Shown here: positions 1-24,591 of the stretch, piece by piece
Layout: every line of letters starts with the position of its first letter
How positions within the stretch are numbered: the stretch's first letter is position 1
Assembly: GCF_902362185.1 (NCBI RefSeq)
Contig: NC_044497.1
Coordinates: forward strand, 55,117,826-55,181,825
Source: Chanos chanos
Taxonomy: Eukaryota > Chordata > Actinopteri > Gonorynchiformes > Chanidae
Direction of reading: 5' to 3'
Length of the DNA: 64,000 nucleotides
Position numbers and translations under genes: made by a program
Notes under the pieces: model-generated
Databases searched by the model: none
The model's input: the letters and a program-made list of their open reading frames with translations, nothing else
Told to the model about the DNA's origin: nothing

Positions 1-565
1 TGTGGTTCTTCCTGTCTTTTGACAGTAATAACAAGCTTAACAGGAAGTCTTGAGTTCTACAGTCTCTTTGTCCAGAGTTGAGAGTTTCATTGTACTGTCT
101 TCTCCATGCCACATGAAATTCCATGGACTCTTTGGAATTGTAATTAAGAGAACCAAGGGTATATTTTTGGAAACTGAACATGAAGAAGTGAAAAAAAAGG
201 TGAAGAACTGAGAGAAAGCAAAAAGTGAAAACACTGGCATATTCCATTTTTTTTTCTTTCTTTTTTTTTTTGTTGAGGAAGGTGTTATATTTATGTGATC
301 AACTGTACCACCAAAAAGTACGACATATGGAAGAAGAAAGGCCTAGTTATTTATTTATTTATTTTTATATGACTTAATGGCGGTGGAATGCCGCTCTGGT
401 CATTTTCAGCCCTTGAAAGCATTTGTAGGATTAGCTTTCCCGGCCCTCTCCCCAATCTTAAGCGTTATAAGGGGAAAAAAAATCCGAGAAAGGAACTCCT
501 CCTCTTGTTCTTCCTCAGTGAAATCTGACTGTAGCTTGCCTACATGTGCACAGTGCCACGTATGC

Positions 566-570
<5 letters not shown>

Positions 571-620
<50 letters not shown>
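571..620. repeat. (TG)n microsatellite
   Basis: About 25 uninterrupted TG dinucleotides. It explains the Cys-Val-Cys-Val runs in the overlapping open frames, which are not genes. Confidence 0.95.
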
Positions 621-621
<1 letters not shown>

Positions 622-1584
622 CTCCTTCCACTGGAGGTTTTGGTCTTAGACTCTATGTAATGGAAACCTGGTGTGTTTTTTATAGGAAGAGTGATCTGCA
701 ATCATCTGTGTCGAGCTACCAGTTTTTCATGCTAGTTTTTACAAGCCTCACAGAAGAGGAGCCGGTGTCAATGATTGGAGATCCGGGATGGACCACACAC
801 CTACTGCTGATCACAGGGGCCTATTGGCTTGAGAGAATGTTTTTTTTGTTTTTTTTTCTATTTTGATTGGTTGGTTCGCTAACCTGTTCTAAATTTTAGA
901 CCTTCTACTTTTTCTACTTTTTTTTAAATATTCTTTTATTGTCTTGAATGCTTAGTTCAAAAAACACAGCTCACGTGTCGTCTCCTCTGGACACAGTATC
1001 TGCGGTGATTCCCACAGAAATATGTCAATAGGTTTTAAGGGGCACTGACATAGTGAGAAGCCTCATATTAACAGGAGGACATTTATAGAAGGTATGACAT
1101 CAGGACCATTAATGAGCTGTTGGCTGTCATTTTCTGTGGACAGCTCTGCAGATTACACAAACGGCCATGTCACTTCATACAAAGTGCCATCTCACCCTGT
1201 GCCGCTGACTCACAGACACACACACACCCACGCACACACACACACACACACAGCCTGCCCACTAATGCCAGGTCTTAGACAATACTCATCCTATTCAAGG
1301 CTTCAGTGAGGCAGTCTGGGCTGTGCGTAAGGAGAGGAGAATTCCAGCTACGTGGACAGAGGAACTGGGTTAATGGCTTGCAGATGTGGCTCCGCCGTCG
1401 GAGAAGAGCATGTGCACCCCGTGCCAGAACAAAAGGGAGTCCAGCAGGGAGGAAAACCAGGGGTAAAATCTGAAAAACAACTGTGACCCAGCACAGCGGA
1501 TTCTGCTTAGCTGCCATATGCAGCACTAAAAAATGCTCTTCTGAATACTCCTTATATGAGCACCTGGTGGTGTCACAGAGGACA

Positions 1585-1646
1585 CCCCCCCCCCCCCCCC
1601 CCCCCCCCCCGGTTTTTATTTTATTTATTTATTTATTTATTTATTA
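1585..1646. repeat. Poly-C run followed by (TTTA)n
   Basis: A run of 26 C, then GG, then an AT-rich tract with repeated TTTA units. Runs like this are prone to assembly length error. Confidence 0.9.
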
Positions 1647-4600
1647 ACTCTCTTGAGACAATTTGTCTTTGTGGAAAGTGGCAGTCACTTGTGGTTGACT
1701 CTGGTCACCATGTCCTGAATAACCATTTATAAATCATACAGGAAAAAACAAGAATAATTTATCTTTCTGAGGGTTTAAAAAAGAAGGATGAGGATAGACA
1801 TTTATGACTACTAATACACATTAAAAAAGAAATCACAGATGTGTGCTGTCACTGGAGAGGGGTTCTCTTTTTCCTGTTTTTCACTGAATCTCTGACACAG
1901 TCCAGCTTTAACAGAGGGGTGTACTTCATGCCAAAGGCTGTTAGTATAGCTCTGATAACGTTGCTTGAGGCATTCTTCGGCACCACTGAGGTGTTCTCAG
2001 GAGATTAGAAATGTGTGCGTTTGAGTCAGCCCCGCTACACTTAAAGTGCACGGTGAATTTCCCGACCTGTTATTAGAAACGTGACAGCTAATATCGCTTA
2101 TTATTATGCTATTGTTGTGTGCTTAGGTTTTGTCAAATTAATACATTTATTGTCTTCATCTTCATTCATCACCTTGTCCATGAAATAATTAGTTATTTCC
2201 AGTTCTTTCCGCTGGATTTCTCCCTCAGAGTAATAGAGAGAGACAGAGTTGACGTGTTTAAATGAAAGACTACGACGCCAATGCCGTTGTCTTCAAACTT
2301 TCATAACGTCTGTGTTGCTCCTACGACGACAGCCCAGTGCTAGCAGCTATTCTAACACACACTAGGTCAAACGTCTGCAGTGTATCCAAGACTCTCTGAT
2401 TTGTCCAAGAACTTTAGAGGGACGACGCATTTTTTCAGAGTAAAATAAGATTTCCTGGCACTGGCTGGCCTTACACAAGCAACGGAGTGAAGTCATGTGA
2501 CTTTCAGTATGAAATATGTGTAGCAGACTATTTTACAACACCGGCCCCTCTCGACATCTGAATTTAAAAAAAAAAAGAAAAAAAAAAAAAAAAAAAGATT
2601 TAAAGTACCTCTGTGACGGCTCGCGGATCCAAGGGTGGAGACAAATATGCTTAAGCATAAAGATTCAGTACAATTTGGTAGTGCATTTCTCGGTGTGATC
2701 AGATTAAATAATACTGAATCCGTTTTTCAAACCCCAAAAAGTTTACAACACGTATCATGACCGTGAGGGGAAAGAGCACAGGCAATGCTCTTCGGCCTTA
2801 GCTTATGGAAGTCTCACTGTCAAATGTAATGTATCATCATAAGGATTGTGCCACAGTTACTTAAAACTGTTTTCTCATATTGTTGTCTCATATATCATCC
2901 TTCTTGTTTGGAAAATGGCATAGATCAGAATCTCTTAATTTATTACCACATTAAGGGTCCCCTATCACAAAGAAGTCCCATACTTCTCTGAAAATACAAT
3001 ACATATGTAATTCTAGACCCATTGTAGCCTGTGTGGTTGGCTGCATTGTAATCTTGGTCTTCATCAGTGGATTTTTCCAGTGGATATTGTGCAGAACCCT
3101 GCCCCCTAGTGCTCTCCGTCAAACTCGTATTCTAACGTGATGATGTGCACGTCAACAATAGGGGAACAAGGTGCAGTCAACCAGTACTTCATCACACTGG
3201 TCTCCAAGAGTTACCCTTTGGGAGTTGTGTATTTTATGTGTAACAGTACGTATTTTCAATCTTAGTGAATAAACTAATTTTTTCCATCACAAGTGAAAAC
3301 GTCCTTAAAAGCAATAGTACTTTGGGTTTTATTATTTTAAGAGTTTGAGAACACAAAAAGCGGCTCCGTTGTGGTTTGACGCAGAGAACGAATGGTACAG
3401 AGAAGCTAGACAGCGGAAAGTAAGCTACTGATTAAACTTGTGAAACCGGCAATTATGTTCCTGGTGTTGGCCGTAACGCTAAACTGTCCGTGGGAAAGTG
3501 AAGAACAGGATGTATTAAAGATTAGAGGGTGTCATGGTTCAGAGAAAGTTTGGAAAACGTCACAATCAGATGATCTGTTTAGGACACACCAGTCATCTCA
3601 ATAGCAAGATGCTCATCAGCGGATGAAAGGATGAAACTGTAACACGAAGGATGTGACGTGTTTATTGCCTGGAAAACTTGCGATGTTTAAATCACTGTGT
3701 AAACACCGGAAATTCAAACTGTACTCATGTTGCTTTCGAGAAAGAGCCAAAAAATAAAAATAAAAAATTTGGTTGGCAAGCTGGGGTAACAGATTGTATT
3801 GGTTATGTGGGCGTCAACCTAACAGAGAAAAGACATGTTAAAAAACAACGTACATCTTTGTTTACATTTCGGGCTCCGCTCTTCAGAACTTTGATATCTG
3901 GAGACTGTTTCTCTTTGCTTTATGTATGGCTTCTAAAAGTTCATCCAACAGTCGGATCGCAACATGCAAAATGTGTTCAGACAGCCAGAGAGTCACTGCG
4001 TAAAAGAGGCTAAGAGTTAAAGAAAACCAGACGACGCAACCTGGGAGTTGCAATATTTTAACCTCAGAACAAGCATTGTTCTTATTCATAACTCACACAA
4101 GCAAAGGGATGAAGTTGGACTAGGCTGTGGAAACTGAGGCTGTATCAAGGACTCAGTTGGCATACAAATAAATACTGATCTTTTTTTTTTTTTCACGTGA
4201 AACTTTGTCATGTGAAAATTTTTGCCTTCATGCCTCTCTTTTATATATATAAATGAGCCAAATAATCACATTTCATATCATTTAACTTTTCGTTTGAGTC
4301 TTTGTTGGTTCTAAAATTAAACTTAGTTCCAGCTGTTTCTTTTCATTCATAATAGCCAATAACATTCATCATTGGCATAATTACTGCTGTTAGAGCCAGT
4401 TTCTATTAAACGCACCATTAGCCTAGATCATCTAAGACGTAAACTTTCTGTTAGCCGGCAGCGCACCCCCAATGATCGATGTAGCCGTAGATATCACGTT
4501 ATAGCTAGACTACTACAAGAGTTGAGCCAGGATTTTCCGTTAGTGGGGCTTGTATAACAACGGGACCAGAGACGTTGAAAAAAAATCCACTCCTCCTCCA

Positions 4601-4831
4601 GCTCACGCTTCGCGCATCAGTAGAATTCAGTGCAGAGCAATGAGAGTTTGCATTCAGATGATACCTCAAGTCATGTAAGCGTTTCTTTTACGGCTTCGCT
4701 CTTCCTTTTCTGTTTAATACGGTTATCTCACCAGGTGGTTCGCTTTCTATTAGCAACGTCCACGCCACACCTTTAACTTATCTATCATCACTGTTCAAAG
4801 GATATATTTAACCGATCCTGCAAAATTGAAA

Positions 4832-9430
<4,599 letters not shown>

Positions 9431-9945
9431 TCACCATCTTGAATGGCCAGTGAAGAGCAAGTCTTTGGAGATAACCTACTTCGATTACCAGGACGATGCT
9501 TCTAAAGTGGCCGATCAAAACCAGATAGCACGACGCATCCTTCAGCGGTGTGACGAACTAACAAACTATGAATGATGATCCATTTGGTCTGTTGTCAAAG
9601 TATATTTGATTAAGCATTTTCGTCGCATCGCTTCATATTATCAGTGTATGTCAAATTTTTATGTCGTGAATTTCATTATTCTTGTTTAATAATTCTTATC
9701 ATGTAGAGGTAGAAATTATTTGATGACTGAGAATTTATTTCATGAGGTTTGACTAGTGAAGTAATCATAAGCGGTTTATGACATACCCACAGAGGTTTAC
9801 ATGTTTACAAAGAGCAAATGCGAAGAATTGCTAGTATTGGGTGCTAAAATATCGCTTTATAGAGCTGTGTATTCTACGTAGGTATTTATATACAGAAACT
9901 TATATTACAACAAAACATTTTCGTGTATTAAAGAAGAATTACTTG

Positions 9946-9951
9946 AATAAA
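9946..9951 (+). terminator. lox: Likely poly(A) signal of lox
   Basis: AATAAA about 515 bases after the lox stop codon in AT-rich sequence. It is the first canonical hexamer in a sensible place; longer alternative 3' UTRs are possible. Confidence 0.5.
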
Positions 9952-10062
9952 TAACGTCACATTCAACTTGATACCATCTGATTCTCTGATTCCCCACGAG
10001 AAATAAAGAAGAAATAAATTAATTAATAAAGAAAAAATAAATACATTAATTAAGAATGAGGG

Positions 10063-10121
10063 AAAGGAAGAAAGAAAGAAAGAAAGAAAGAAAGAGTGAA
10101 AGAAAGAAAGAAAGAAAGAAA
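10063..10121. repeat. (GAAA)n microsatellite
   Basis: AAAG/GAAA tandem units with one variant unit, between lox and snx24. The open frame on the opposite strand is a by-product. Confidence 0.9.
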
Positions 10122-10610
10122 TCACTATCCAGTGATGTTTGGCAAAACTCAGAAAATATATTAAATAAATAAAAACGACGTGACTGACAGGGGCAATGTC
10201 ATTTAAGTAAAATTGCATTAATATTTGATTTAATCGTATTAATGTAAAAATATAAAAAGAAAACATTTTGCCCTGGTCAACAAAAAACGTCTCACTTACA
10301 AAATAAGGTTCTTCGAGCGATGGGGTGTTAGAGGTTCTTATAGTTCAACCCTTTTCTGGAGGATAGTAGTTTGTGCTCCAGTACAGTAGGTGGCATTAAT
10401 GTCTCTGACGCAGGGTCGAGATTCCTCTCTCCAGAAGAACGCGACCGGAAATTTTCCATTGTTTTTATGTCAGTCGTTCATTGAGATCAGGCGAAACTTG
10501 ACAGCTACAGAAACTGATTCGTTAAGGGAAGAGGGTTTTGTTTCCCCTCATATGGTAAAAATAGTCATCGGTGAGGTTTAGAAGTTAATTACTACAGAAT
10601 GCATCCCATT

Positions 10611-13600
10611 ATGGTGTCTATTCCTTCTTTTCGATCGGAGGACAACACGATGGAAAAGGGGTATACGGTGAGTTACAATTTTGCCTCCATTGACTTCAGC
10701 TCTTTGCCAGCCATTGAAATAGCGCTCGCCCGGCTACTTAAAAAAGGGAACACCAAAATGAACTCAAATACTCAGTGTTGGTTTGTCCCACGACCACAAT
10801 CGAGAGGTAACTATTGTCGGTGGTTTTTGTTTTTCCTCTGTTTGAGTTCGGCGGCGAGGGTTTACTCCCGTATTGCTTTGACACATATTTATTTGACCAC
10901 TTCAGTATTTTTCTCAGTTTTACAGACTAAACGAGGATTCCTTTTTTAAGTAACCTCTGACAAACTTGTCGGCTATAAGACTCAAATGCTGACTTAGTGT
11001 TGAACGTCTGCTGATCGCGTCTGACTTCATTTTGCAGGTCTTTAAAATAGAGGTGTTGATTCGTGGGAGACAGCACACAGTAGAGAAGCGATACAGCGAG
11101 TTTCATGCTCTGCACAAAATGGTGAGTGCACGTTCAACAGTTTCCTTGTCACTGATACCAGTTAAATGTTACATAGAGTGTTGTTTTAGAAACCAAGACC
11201 TGATTGTTTGACCTTGTGAGCGAATACCCAGATTAGATCAAAGTCTCCTGCAGAGTACATGAAACTGTGTTTGTATGCAGCATCAGAGAAGTCACGTAGT
11301 CACATCTTATTTTGTCTATATTCAGTTTATTAAAAATCTGTATGGCGCCGCAGTGTTGTTTATGCGTTCACTGAAACCGTAAGTGTTCCGGCAAAGATTC
11401 CGAGCCCTGAAGTAACCCGCGCACCCGTTTGACCTTATTTATATGAGTTGTTCCAGTAATCCCATTAACTACAAACGCAAGTTTATTTAAAAACAGTTTG
11501 TTTTGTAGCACAGGATGTGGTGAGGGCTTGGCTTGGCTTGGCTTTAGTTTTTTACAAACAGGGTTTTAGTCACACCTTTATCTTCAGTCTGGAAAATACA
11601 TCAGTCTAGAACTGACTGATTAACTGACTTGACTTATTTGATACACAAGTTGAGAAAACGATGTACGTTAAGACACAATATATTACTTTGAAACATATCA
11701 TGGGCAACACAGTTAAGTGAGGAGACTTTTTTTCGACTGTGGTCTTGTGGTAGGCAGGTAGACAAAACAGATGTTCCTGTGTACCACAGGTAAAAAAAAA
11801 AGAAACAAATATATTTCAAATACTGACACAATTAAATAAGTCAATATACCTTCTTGGTAAATGAACATGTAATACAGACTGAACCGTTTAGAGATCTTGA
11901 TCTTTTTTTCCTTCTGTTATTTGTCCTCGGTTCACGGCTGTATTTGCAAGGTAAAGAAATTAGCTGCAATGATTTAAACTTTCTGTCCGTATCGCGCAGC
12001 TGAAGAGGATTATCAAACCACCCGAGATCCCATCTAAGCACGTGAGGAACTGGGTTCCCAAGGTCCTGGAACAGAGGAGACATGGTCTGGAGCTTTACCT
12101 TCAGGTACTCGTTCATTCCGGGACCTAAAGTCGACACCGTGACCGTTCAAAGTGAACCGTTAACGTGTTAGGCCAGGGGCTCCTAAATCGTATTTGGTCA
12201 GCTGAACCGCTTGAATCAAAATCATTTTCCTCAAGGAACCCCTTGACGTTTTAATGAATTGAAATCAATTTGACAGTGACGTTTCCATCGCAATCGCACG
12301 ATCCCCTTGCAGTAGGAACCCCAAGGCGTTCGGGAACCCTTGGTTGGGAACCTCTGAGTTAGACCAGGGGAATTCCTCAGGCTGCATTTACAGGCGCTGC
12401 TCTGAGTTACAACAGCAGTTTACCCTTTGTTGACTTTTTGGGCCCATTTTGACATGAACCTCCCTTGTAATTTAAAATCTTAACATGGTTATTCCGCTAT
12501 GTTATTCCAGAAAGCCAGTAGTTACTCGTGTGTTTCTTGTTGTTCATGTTTTGGAGTTCAATGGGTATATAAAAGCGTGACCTTGGTAGGTCAACTGTGA
12601 GGATGCAGCTTTAGGGTTTTAGAGCTAATTAGAACAGGATCAACAAAATTAACATGTTTTTTTTTTTCCCGATACGGTGTTTCAGTAAACCAATACGTAC
12701 CCATGTTTTTTGTTGTTGTTGTTGTTGTTTACATATTTGGAATCCCATAATTACGTTAACACCAAATGTTTGCAGAGCAACTGCACAATGCGGCCCCAGC
12801 CCACCCGCTGTTGAGAGCAAACGGGAACAGCCTCAACAAAAAAAATTACACATCAGTCACAAAACTGTCCGTCAGCATGAAATAGAGCCGTACTGCTCTC
12901 TCCCTACTGAGAGTTTTAGGGCCATTCATCTGGATGTTCACTGACAGCATAGCCGTCATAGGATAACAAGTGTTTTATGAGGAAAACTCAGAAACAAAAA
13001 AAAAAAAAAAAGAAAGAAAGAAATGAAAAACCAAATTAGTCATAGTGAACAACACACAATGAGTTTTGAGTTATTATGGGGAAAACAAGGAGTTTGTCAT
13101 TTTGAAAATGCAGACACACACCCAAAAAAAAAGGAAAAACCCAGTAATCCATATAGTTGATCTGGAAAATCGTCTGAAGCCGATGACGAATATGACATAG
13201 TAAAGGTTAAAACAAGTCAAGGGTTCAAAACGAGTGAACTTCCCCATTCAGCGCAATCTACAGTTCCCTCCCCGCCCCCAGTGTGATTCACCAGCACGCA
13301 GGTAATGGTTTCATCCCTCTGTCTTTGTCTCGTTGTCAGTAACTCTTTCCGTGGGCTCTCTTAAAATGTATGTATATATTTCATTTTTGTTCTTCCTCAA
13401 GACTATAATCATGGAGAATGAGGTTCTCCCGAAGATATTCCTGGATTTCCTCAATATCCGCCACTTTCCCTCACTGCCAAAAACAGAGAGTTGTGGGTAA
13501 GGTTTTATACTGTGTGATTTAAGCTTGGAATGAAACAACATTTAGAAAGCACACCACCCTTTGAAGGGGACAAATGGACATTTTAAAGCCAGTATTTTTA

Positions 13601-14456
13601 ACTTTAACTTTTAACATCTTCACTTTTAGGTCGTTTGAGACCGAGTCGGAGGAGTCGAGGTTTGTGAGTTACTGCAATCTGTCTCCAGTCATGTGGAAAT
13701 TACAAAAAAAAAGCCAAAACAGGCATTACTTAATGTCATAACAGACGTTAGAAATGTTATGGTGTAAACAGAGCAAGGCGAAATTGGCCTGTTTTCTGTT
13801 TCTAATGATTTGGCATTGACATCATTTTTGAACTGCCCAGAAAATGACAGAGATGAAGAAATGTGCTCTCAAGGACTTTTGGAAATCGAGATCGATGTCG
13901 TAGGCTTGAGTCAGCAGTACTGTCCGTTGGGTGTTTCTCAAATATCATACACACAAGGGGAGGACTGTGTGACTGTCTGTTGGGGTGTGTGTGTGTGGAA
14001 CAGAGCGAAAGTCACGTTGTTCGTTCGTGTTACTGTATGTGCTGACTTGGCTCTTTTTTTTCATTCGTCCAGTAAACTGACACACCAGCCTGCCCTTCTC
14101 TTCCTGAGGGACCCGTATCTACTTCCTTCCAACAATGGTAAGATCCTCTTCTTCTAGCGCACTGAGGCTCTGAGGTCCAGGAGGATCCGGCCCAGATCCT
14201 CGCTGGCTGTGTTTGAATGGTTTACATGTGACTCACACTCACTCTCTCTTTCTGGGTTTGGTAAATAAATGAGGAAATTTTAGTTCTGTTTCCAGACACG
14301 CTCAGCCAAGAGACAGCCTGCCTTAATCAGTAAAAGACGGTGTTAAATTGAGGTATTAACGGTGTTTAATGGTGTTCGCTCACAGATTCGTTTTCCAATG
14401 TGGTCATCGAAGGGGTGATCCACGGAATATTCTACCCTGACCTTCAGCCGAGGTAG
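10611..14456 (+). CDS. snx24: Sorting nexin 24 (PX-domain protein), 7 coding exons
   Basis: Small PX-only sorting nexin that binds phosphoinositides on endosomal membranes. Coding exons: 10611-10667, 11038-11121, 12000-12104, 13402-13496, 13630-13659, 14073-14137, 14386-14456, giving 168 residues (human 169). The N-terminus reads MVSIPSFR, then ERGYTV-like EKGYTVFKIEV. The phosphoinositide-binding segment VEKRYSEFHALH is intact, followed by KHVRNWVPKVLEQRR and the C-terminal GIFYPDLQPR. An in-frame ATG at 10599 would add four residues; 10611 is preferred because it matches the human start and has A at -3 and G at +4. It lies next to lox, as in human 5q23, though with SNCAIP/SNX2-type neighbours absent. 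Confidence 0.95.
12174..12356. repeat. hAT-type MITE in snx24 intron 3
   Basis: Begins CAGGGGCTCC and ends GGGAACCTCTG, the inverted ends typical of hAT elements. The flanking 8-mers at 12166-12173 (tgttaggc) and 12357-12364 (agttagac) match at 6 of 8 positions, fitting a decayed 8-bp target duplication. About 183 bp and non-coding. Confidence 0.75.
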
Positions 14457-15648
14457 ACCGTTCGCCCGCGCCTCTGTCTGGCTGACACGAAGGGATCCAA
14501 GGGAACTGCACACTAAATCAGTCATCTACATGTTTACTAACACTCTCAGAATGTAATCTTTCACCTGTTGTGTATAACCATGAGTACTACTGACTCCATT
14601 TAAGGGAGTTTCACTGCATACTGGAACTGTGTACTTTCACAAGTTGGTGGAGGAGACTCGTCAATGTTAATAGTGAGATGTAATAATCTTTTATTTTCTA
14701 TATCACTTTAGTAAATGAGGGCCACACGCAGGTGACACAAAACTTGGACATTTTGTTTTGCCCGATGTATAGTTGTCAAACGTTTTATTGTTCGAAGATT
14801 TGTTACTGAAGATGTGTCATGAGATTCAATCAGTAAAATTGTCATTCTCAACTGTAAAATGACGGTGAAAATATCTGAGCCAATCAGAGTGGTGCTAGTT
14901 TAAAGAGACGCGTCTTAACGTTCGGTGGTTGTTTACCAGCAGTTTAGCTAATAAAACTAGGTACTGCTACTTTAGTCCCGGTGATGCTGTCCTGAGTGAC
15001 CGCGTAACAGATAAATATACCACGAAGACGTTTTGTAATTTAAATTCCTTCTCGGAGAAAGGAAAATGTCATTTGCTGTTGGGATTGAACACGTTTAAAG
15101 ACAAAGGCTTTTTGAACGCCATGAGCCTTTGTCACGCAGCATGGAATTCGGTTCGTAATTCGGTGACATTTTTTTCCAAAAAAAAAAAAAAACTTACTGA
15201 TTGAACCTCCGGCATCGATCCATCACGATAGTCTTAAAGTTAAAGGGACAGTGGCCGTGACCTGCCTCGGAACAACGGGATTCTCAACGTTTGTAGATAC
15301 AGAAGTATAGTCAGTTTCCGTCGTGTTCAATGTTTTGACCGAGAAGCTAACGACTGAAGGAAATTCTAGGCCTTGAGAATCACGTGCTATTCTTGTTCAC
15401 CCGTAAGATGTAAGATCTATCCAAACCGGTCGTGTCGTTTTCCGTAAACTGACAGCTTTGAAGGATAAAAGGGACTAAACACTTACCCAGTTGAAATGCT
15501 TGTTCATATATTTACAAAGCTGCCAAAGGGACTTGCCTCGGCTGGAGATTCAGACGCTCTCAGCCCGAGCTTGTCCGTAATGACCTCTTCTGTTCATTTA
15601 TTTCCTTTTTGAGAAACGCGACAGACATCCTGCAGTACTGGGTCAATG

Positions 15649-15846
15649 AAGGACTTGAATGAGTGGGCCATGTCCAAATTCACCTGGGTGCTCTCTTTCC
15701 TCATAACCTCGCTCTCTTAAATCAAGAGATCTTCCTTCAACGTTCCCTAAGCTCACTCAGTTCTGTAGAAATTCAGTACGAAAACAGCACAAAGCAAAGG
15801 AGACCCCGAGAGCAGGTTGGGCCAGGGCCCACTCATTCAGACCCTT
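15649..15846. repeat. MITE-like inverted-repeat element, copy C
   Basis: The left end (TTGAATGAGTGGGCCATGTCC, about 15655-15675) pairs with the right end at about 15818-15846 (GGGCCAGGGCCCACTCATTC). The interior has diverged from the other copies, so family membership rests mainly on the ends. Confidence 0.6.
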
Positions 15847-16258
15847 ACTGGGCCCGGGTCTGACCTGACATCCTGTATCTGTGACCAGTGTTGCCATAGG
15901 CTTTTTCGAGCTCTGACGTGTTTGTGTTTTTAAAATGACGTGTGTCCAAGGCACTTTACCCCATGCTAAATAATGAGCATAATGTGACATTTTTGAAACT
16001 GAAAAGCAATAAAAACCCATCACAAACTCACAGAGAAAGTCTTTCTTTTTGTCTTTTAAGCATGTGGTCATTCAGAACAATCTTCAGAGGCAGTGTGAGG
16101 CTATGCATGCAGATGTGTTGTGGATATCTTGAGTATCAGGCGTCAGAAAACCGTTACTTTTACGAAGAAATGGCTCTCCAACCAGCAGGGCTGTGTTCTC
16201 ACCCACAGGACAAGCGACATCAGCGGCACAAAAAACACACCCATTTTCACAAATTATT

Positions 16259-16264
16259 TTTATT
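16259..16264 (-). terminator. ggcx: Possible poly(A) signal of ggcx
   Basis: TTTATT on the + strand, read as AATAAA on the - strand, about 850 bases past the ggcx stop. Followed in the transcript direction by sequence without further coding signal. Position is inferred only. Confidence 0.4.
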
Positions 16265-17115
16265 CAAAAACAAAAGCTGTAAAAAAAAAAAAAAAAAAAT
16301 TCTAGTTTCCTGTGATAGCGTTTGGTCTGCAAAACCATTCTAAAAAGTCATACAGTGATCAACTTTCTGAACGTGAAACACTGTGATGGAATAACTCTTT
16401 TCAAATCAGGATTCACGGAGGAATTCTGAGAGACTTGACGCAATTTCATCTAGATTCTTTCGTCGTTGTGTAGCCATCTGGCTGCCTGGTTTTTGCTGCG
16501 CGCTTTTGAGATGATTATCAGTCAAGCCTTTTGAGTGTGCAATACTAACACTCTGTGATGAACTGTAATCTCATCGTCATGTAACAGTTTCAGTAACCTT
16601 CGGGAGTTTTAAACAAAGCAGGATTCCAAAGTCTGTCAGATAACTGGAGCCAAAAATACAAAACTGTCCAATAGGAGAACAGCTAATGAACAGTCCTGTC
16701 GGGACAGTTTTACGGTTTCAACTTTTGGCTCGAATTATCTGACTGACTGCGAAATCAGGTTAAGTGAGATATCCTACTGTGCCATCACTCTCATAAACAA
16801 CAACAACAACAACAACAAAAAATAGTGTTCGCTGTATGACAGTTGTCTCTCAAAACTGGAATCCAAAGATAATTATTTAAAAAAAAAACAAAAAAACCCT
16901 GCATTTGAAAGAAAACTTCATAAATCTTAGTGTTTTGTAAAGCAGTCATAAAAATACTTTGTTTCTTTTATCACAGACATTTCTGGAATGTTCCAAAACG
17001 ATTTGACCTTATTAAAAAAAACCAAAAAACCCAAAACAATGCTTGTTCCTCCTCTATCGACGGGCGAGCCCATCTGTTCAGTACCTATCCCGGGTTCACG
17101 CCTCTAAACGCTTCC

Positions 17116-24591
<7,476 letters not shown>

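Larger units (their letters stand above)
1..4831. other. Upstream region of lox, no gene seen
   Basis: No exon with homology I recognise was found on either strand. The stretch is AT-rich with homopolymers, a (TG)n run near 571-620, a (CA)n run near 1214-1250, a 26-base C run and a (TTTA)n run. The last few hundred bases before the lox start must hold its promoter and 5' UTR, but no TATA box at a convincing distance could be fixed. In human the neighbour on this side of LOX is SRFBP1; it is not seen here. Confidence 0.5.
9431..10610. other. lox 3' UTR and lox-snx24 spacer
   Basis: Runs from the lox stop to the snx24 start, both genes being on the + strand. The first about 530 bases are probably lox 3' UTR. 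A (GAAA)n tract lies at about 10063-10121. The last part must hold the snx24 promoter and 5' UTR. No further gene is seen. Confidence 0.6.
14457..17115. other. Convergent spacer between snx24 and ggcx
   Basis: Holds the 3' UTRs of both genes. An AATAAA lies at 14950-14955 on the + strand (possible snx24 signal) and one on the - strand at 16259-16264 (possible ggcx signal). It contains MITE copy C and A-rich runs. No coding exon is seen. Confidence 0.6.

Noticed and set aside
3678-4013. 111-residue open frame upstream of lox
   Set aside because: No homology recognised, no splice context, and AT-rich composition typical of non-coding sequence here.
4826-4831. Start of lox at 4826
   Set aside because: That codon is TTG; the ATG at 4832 is in frame, leads into the signal peptide and is the ordinary start.
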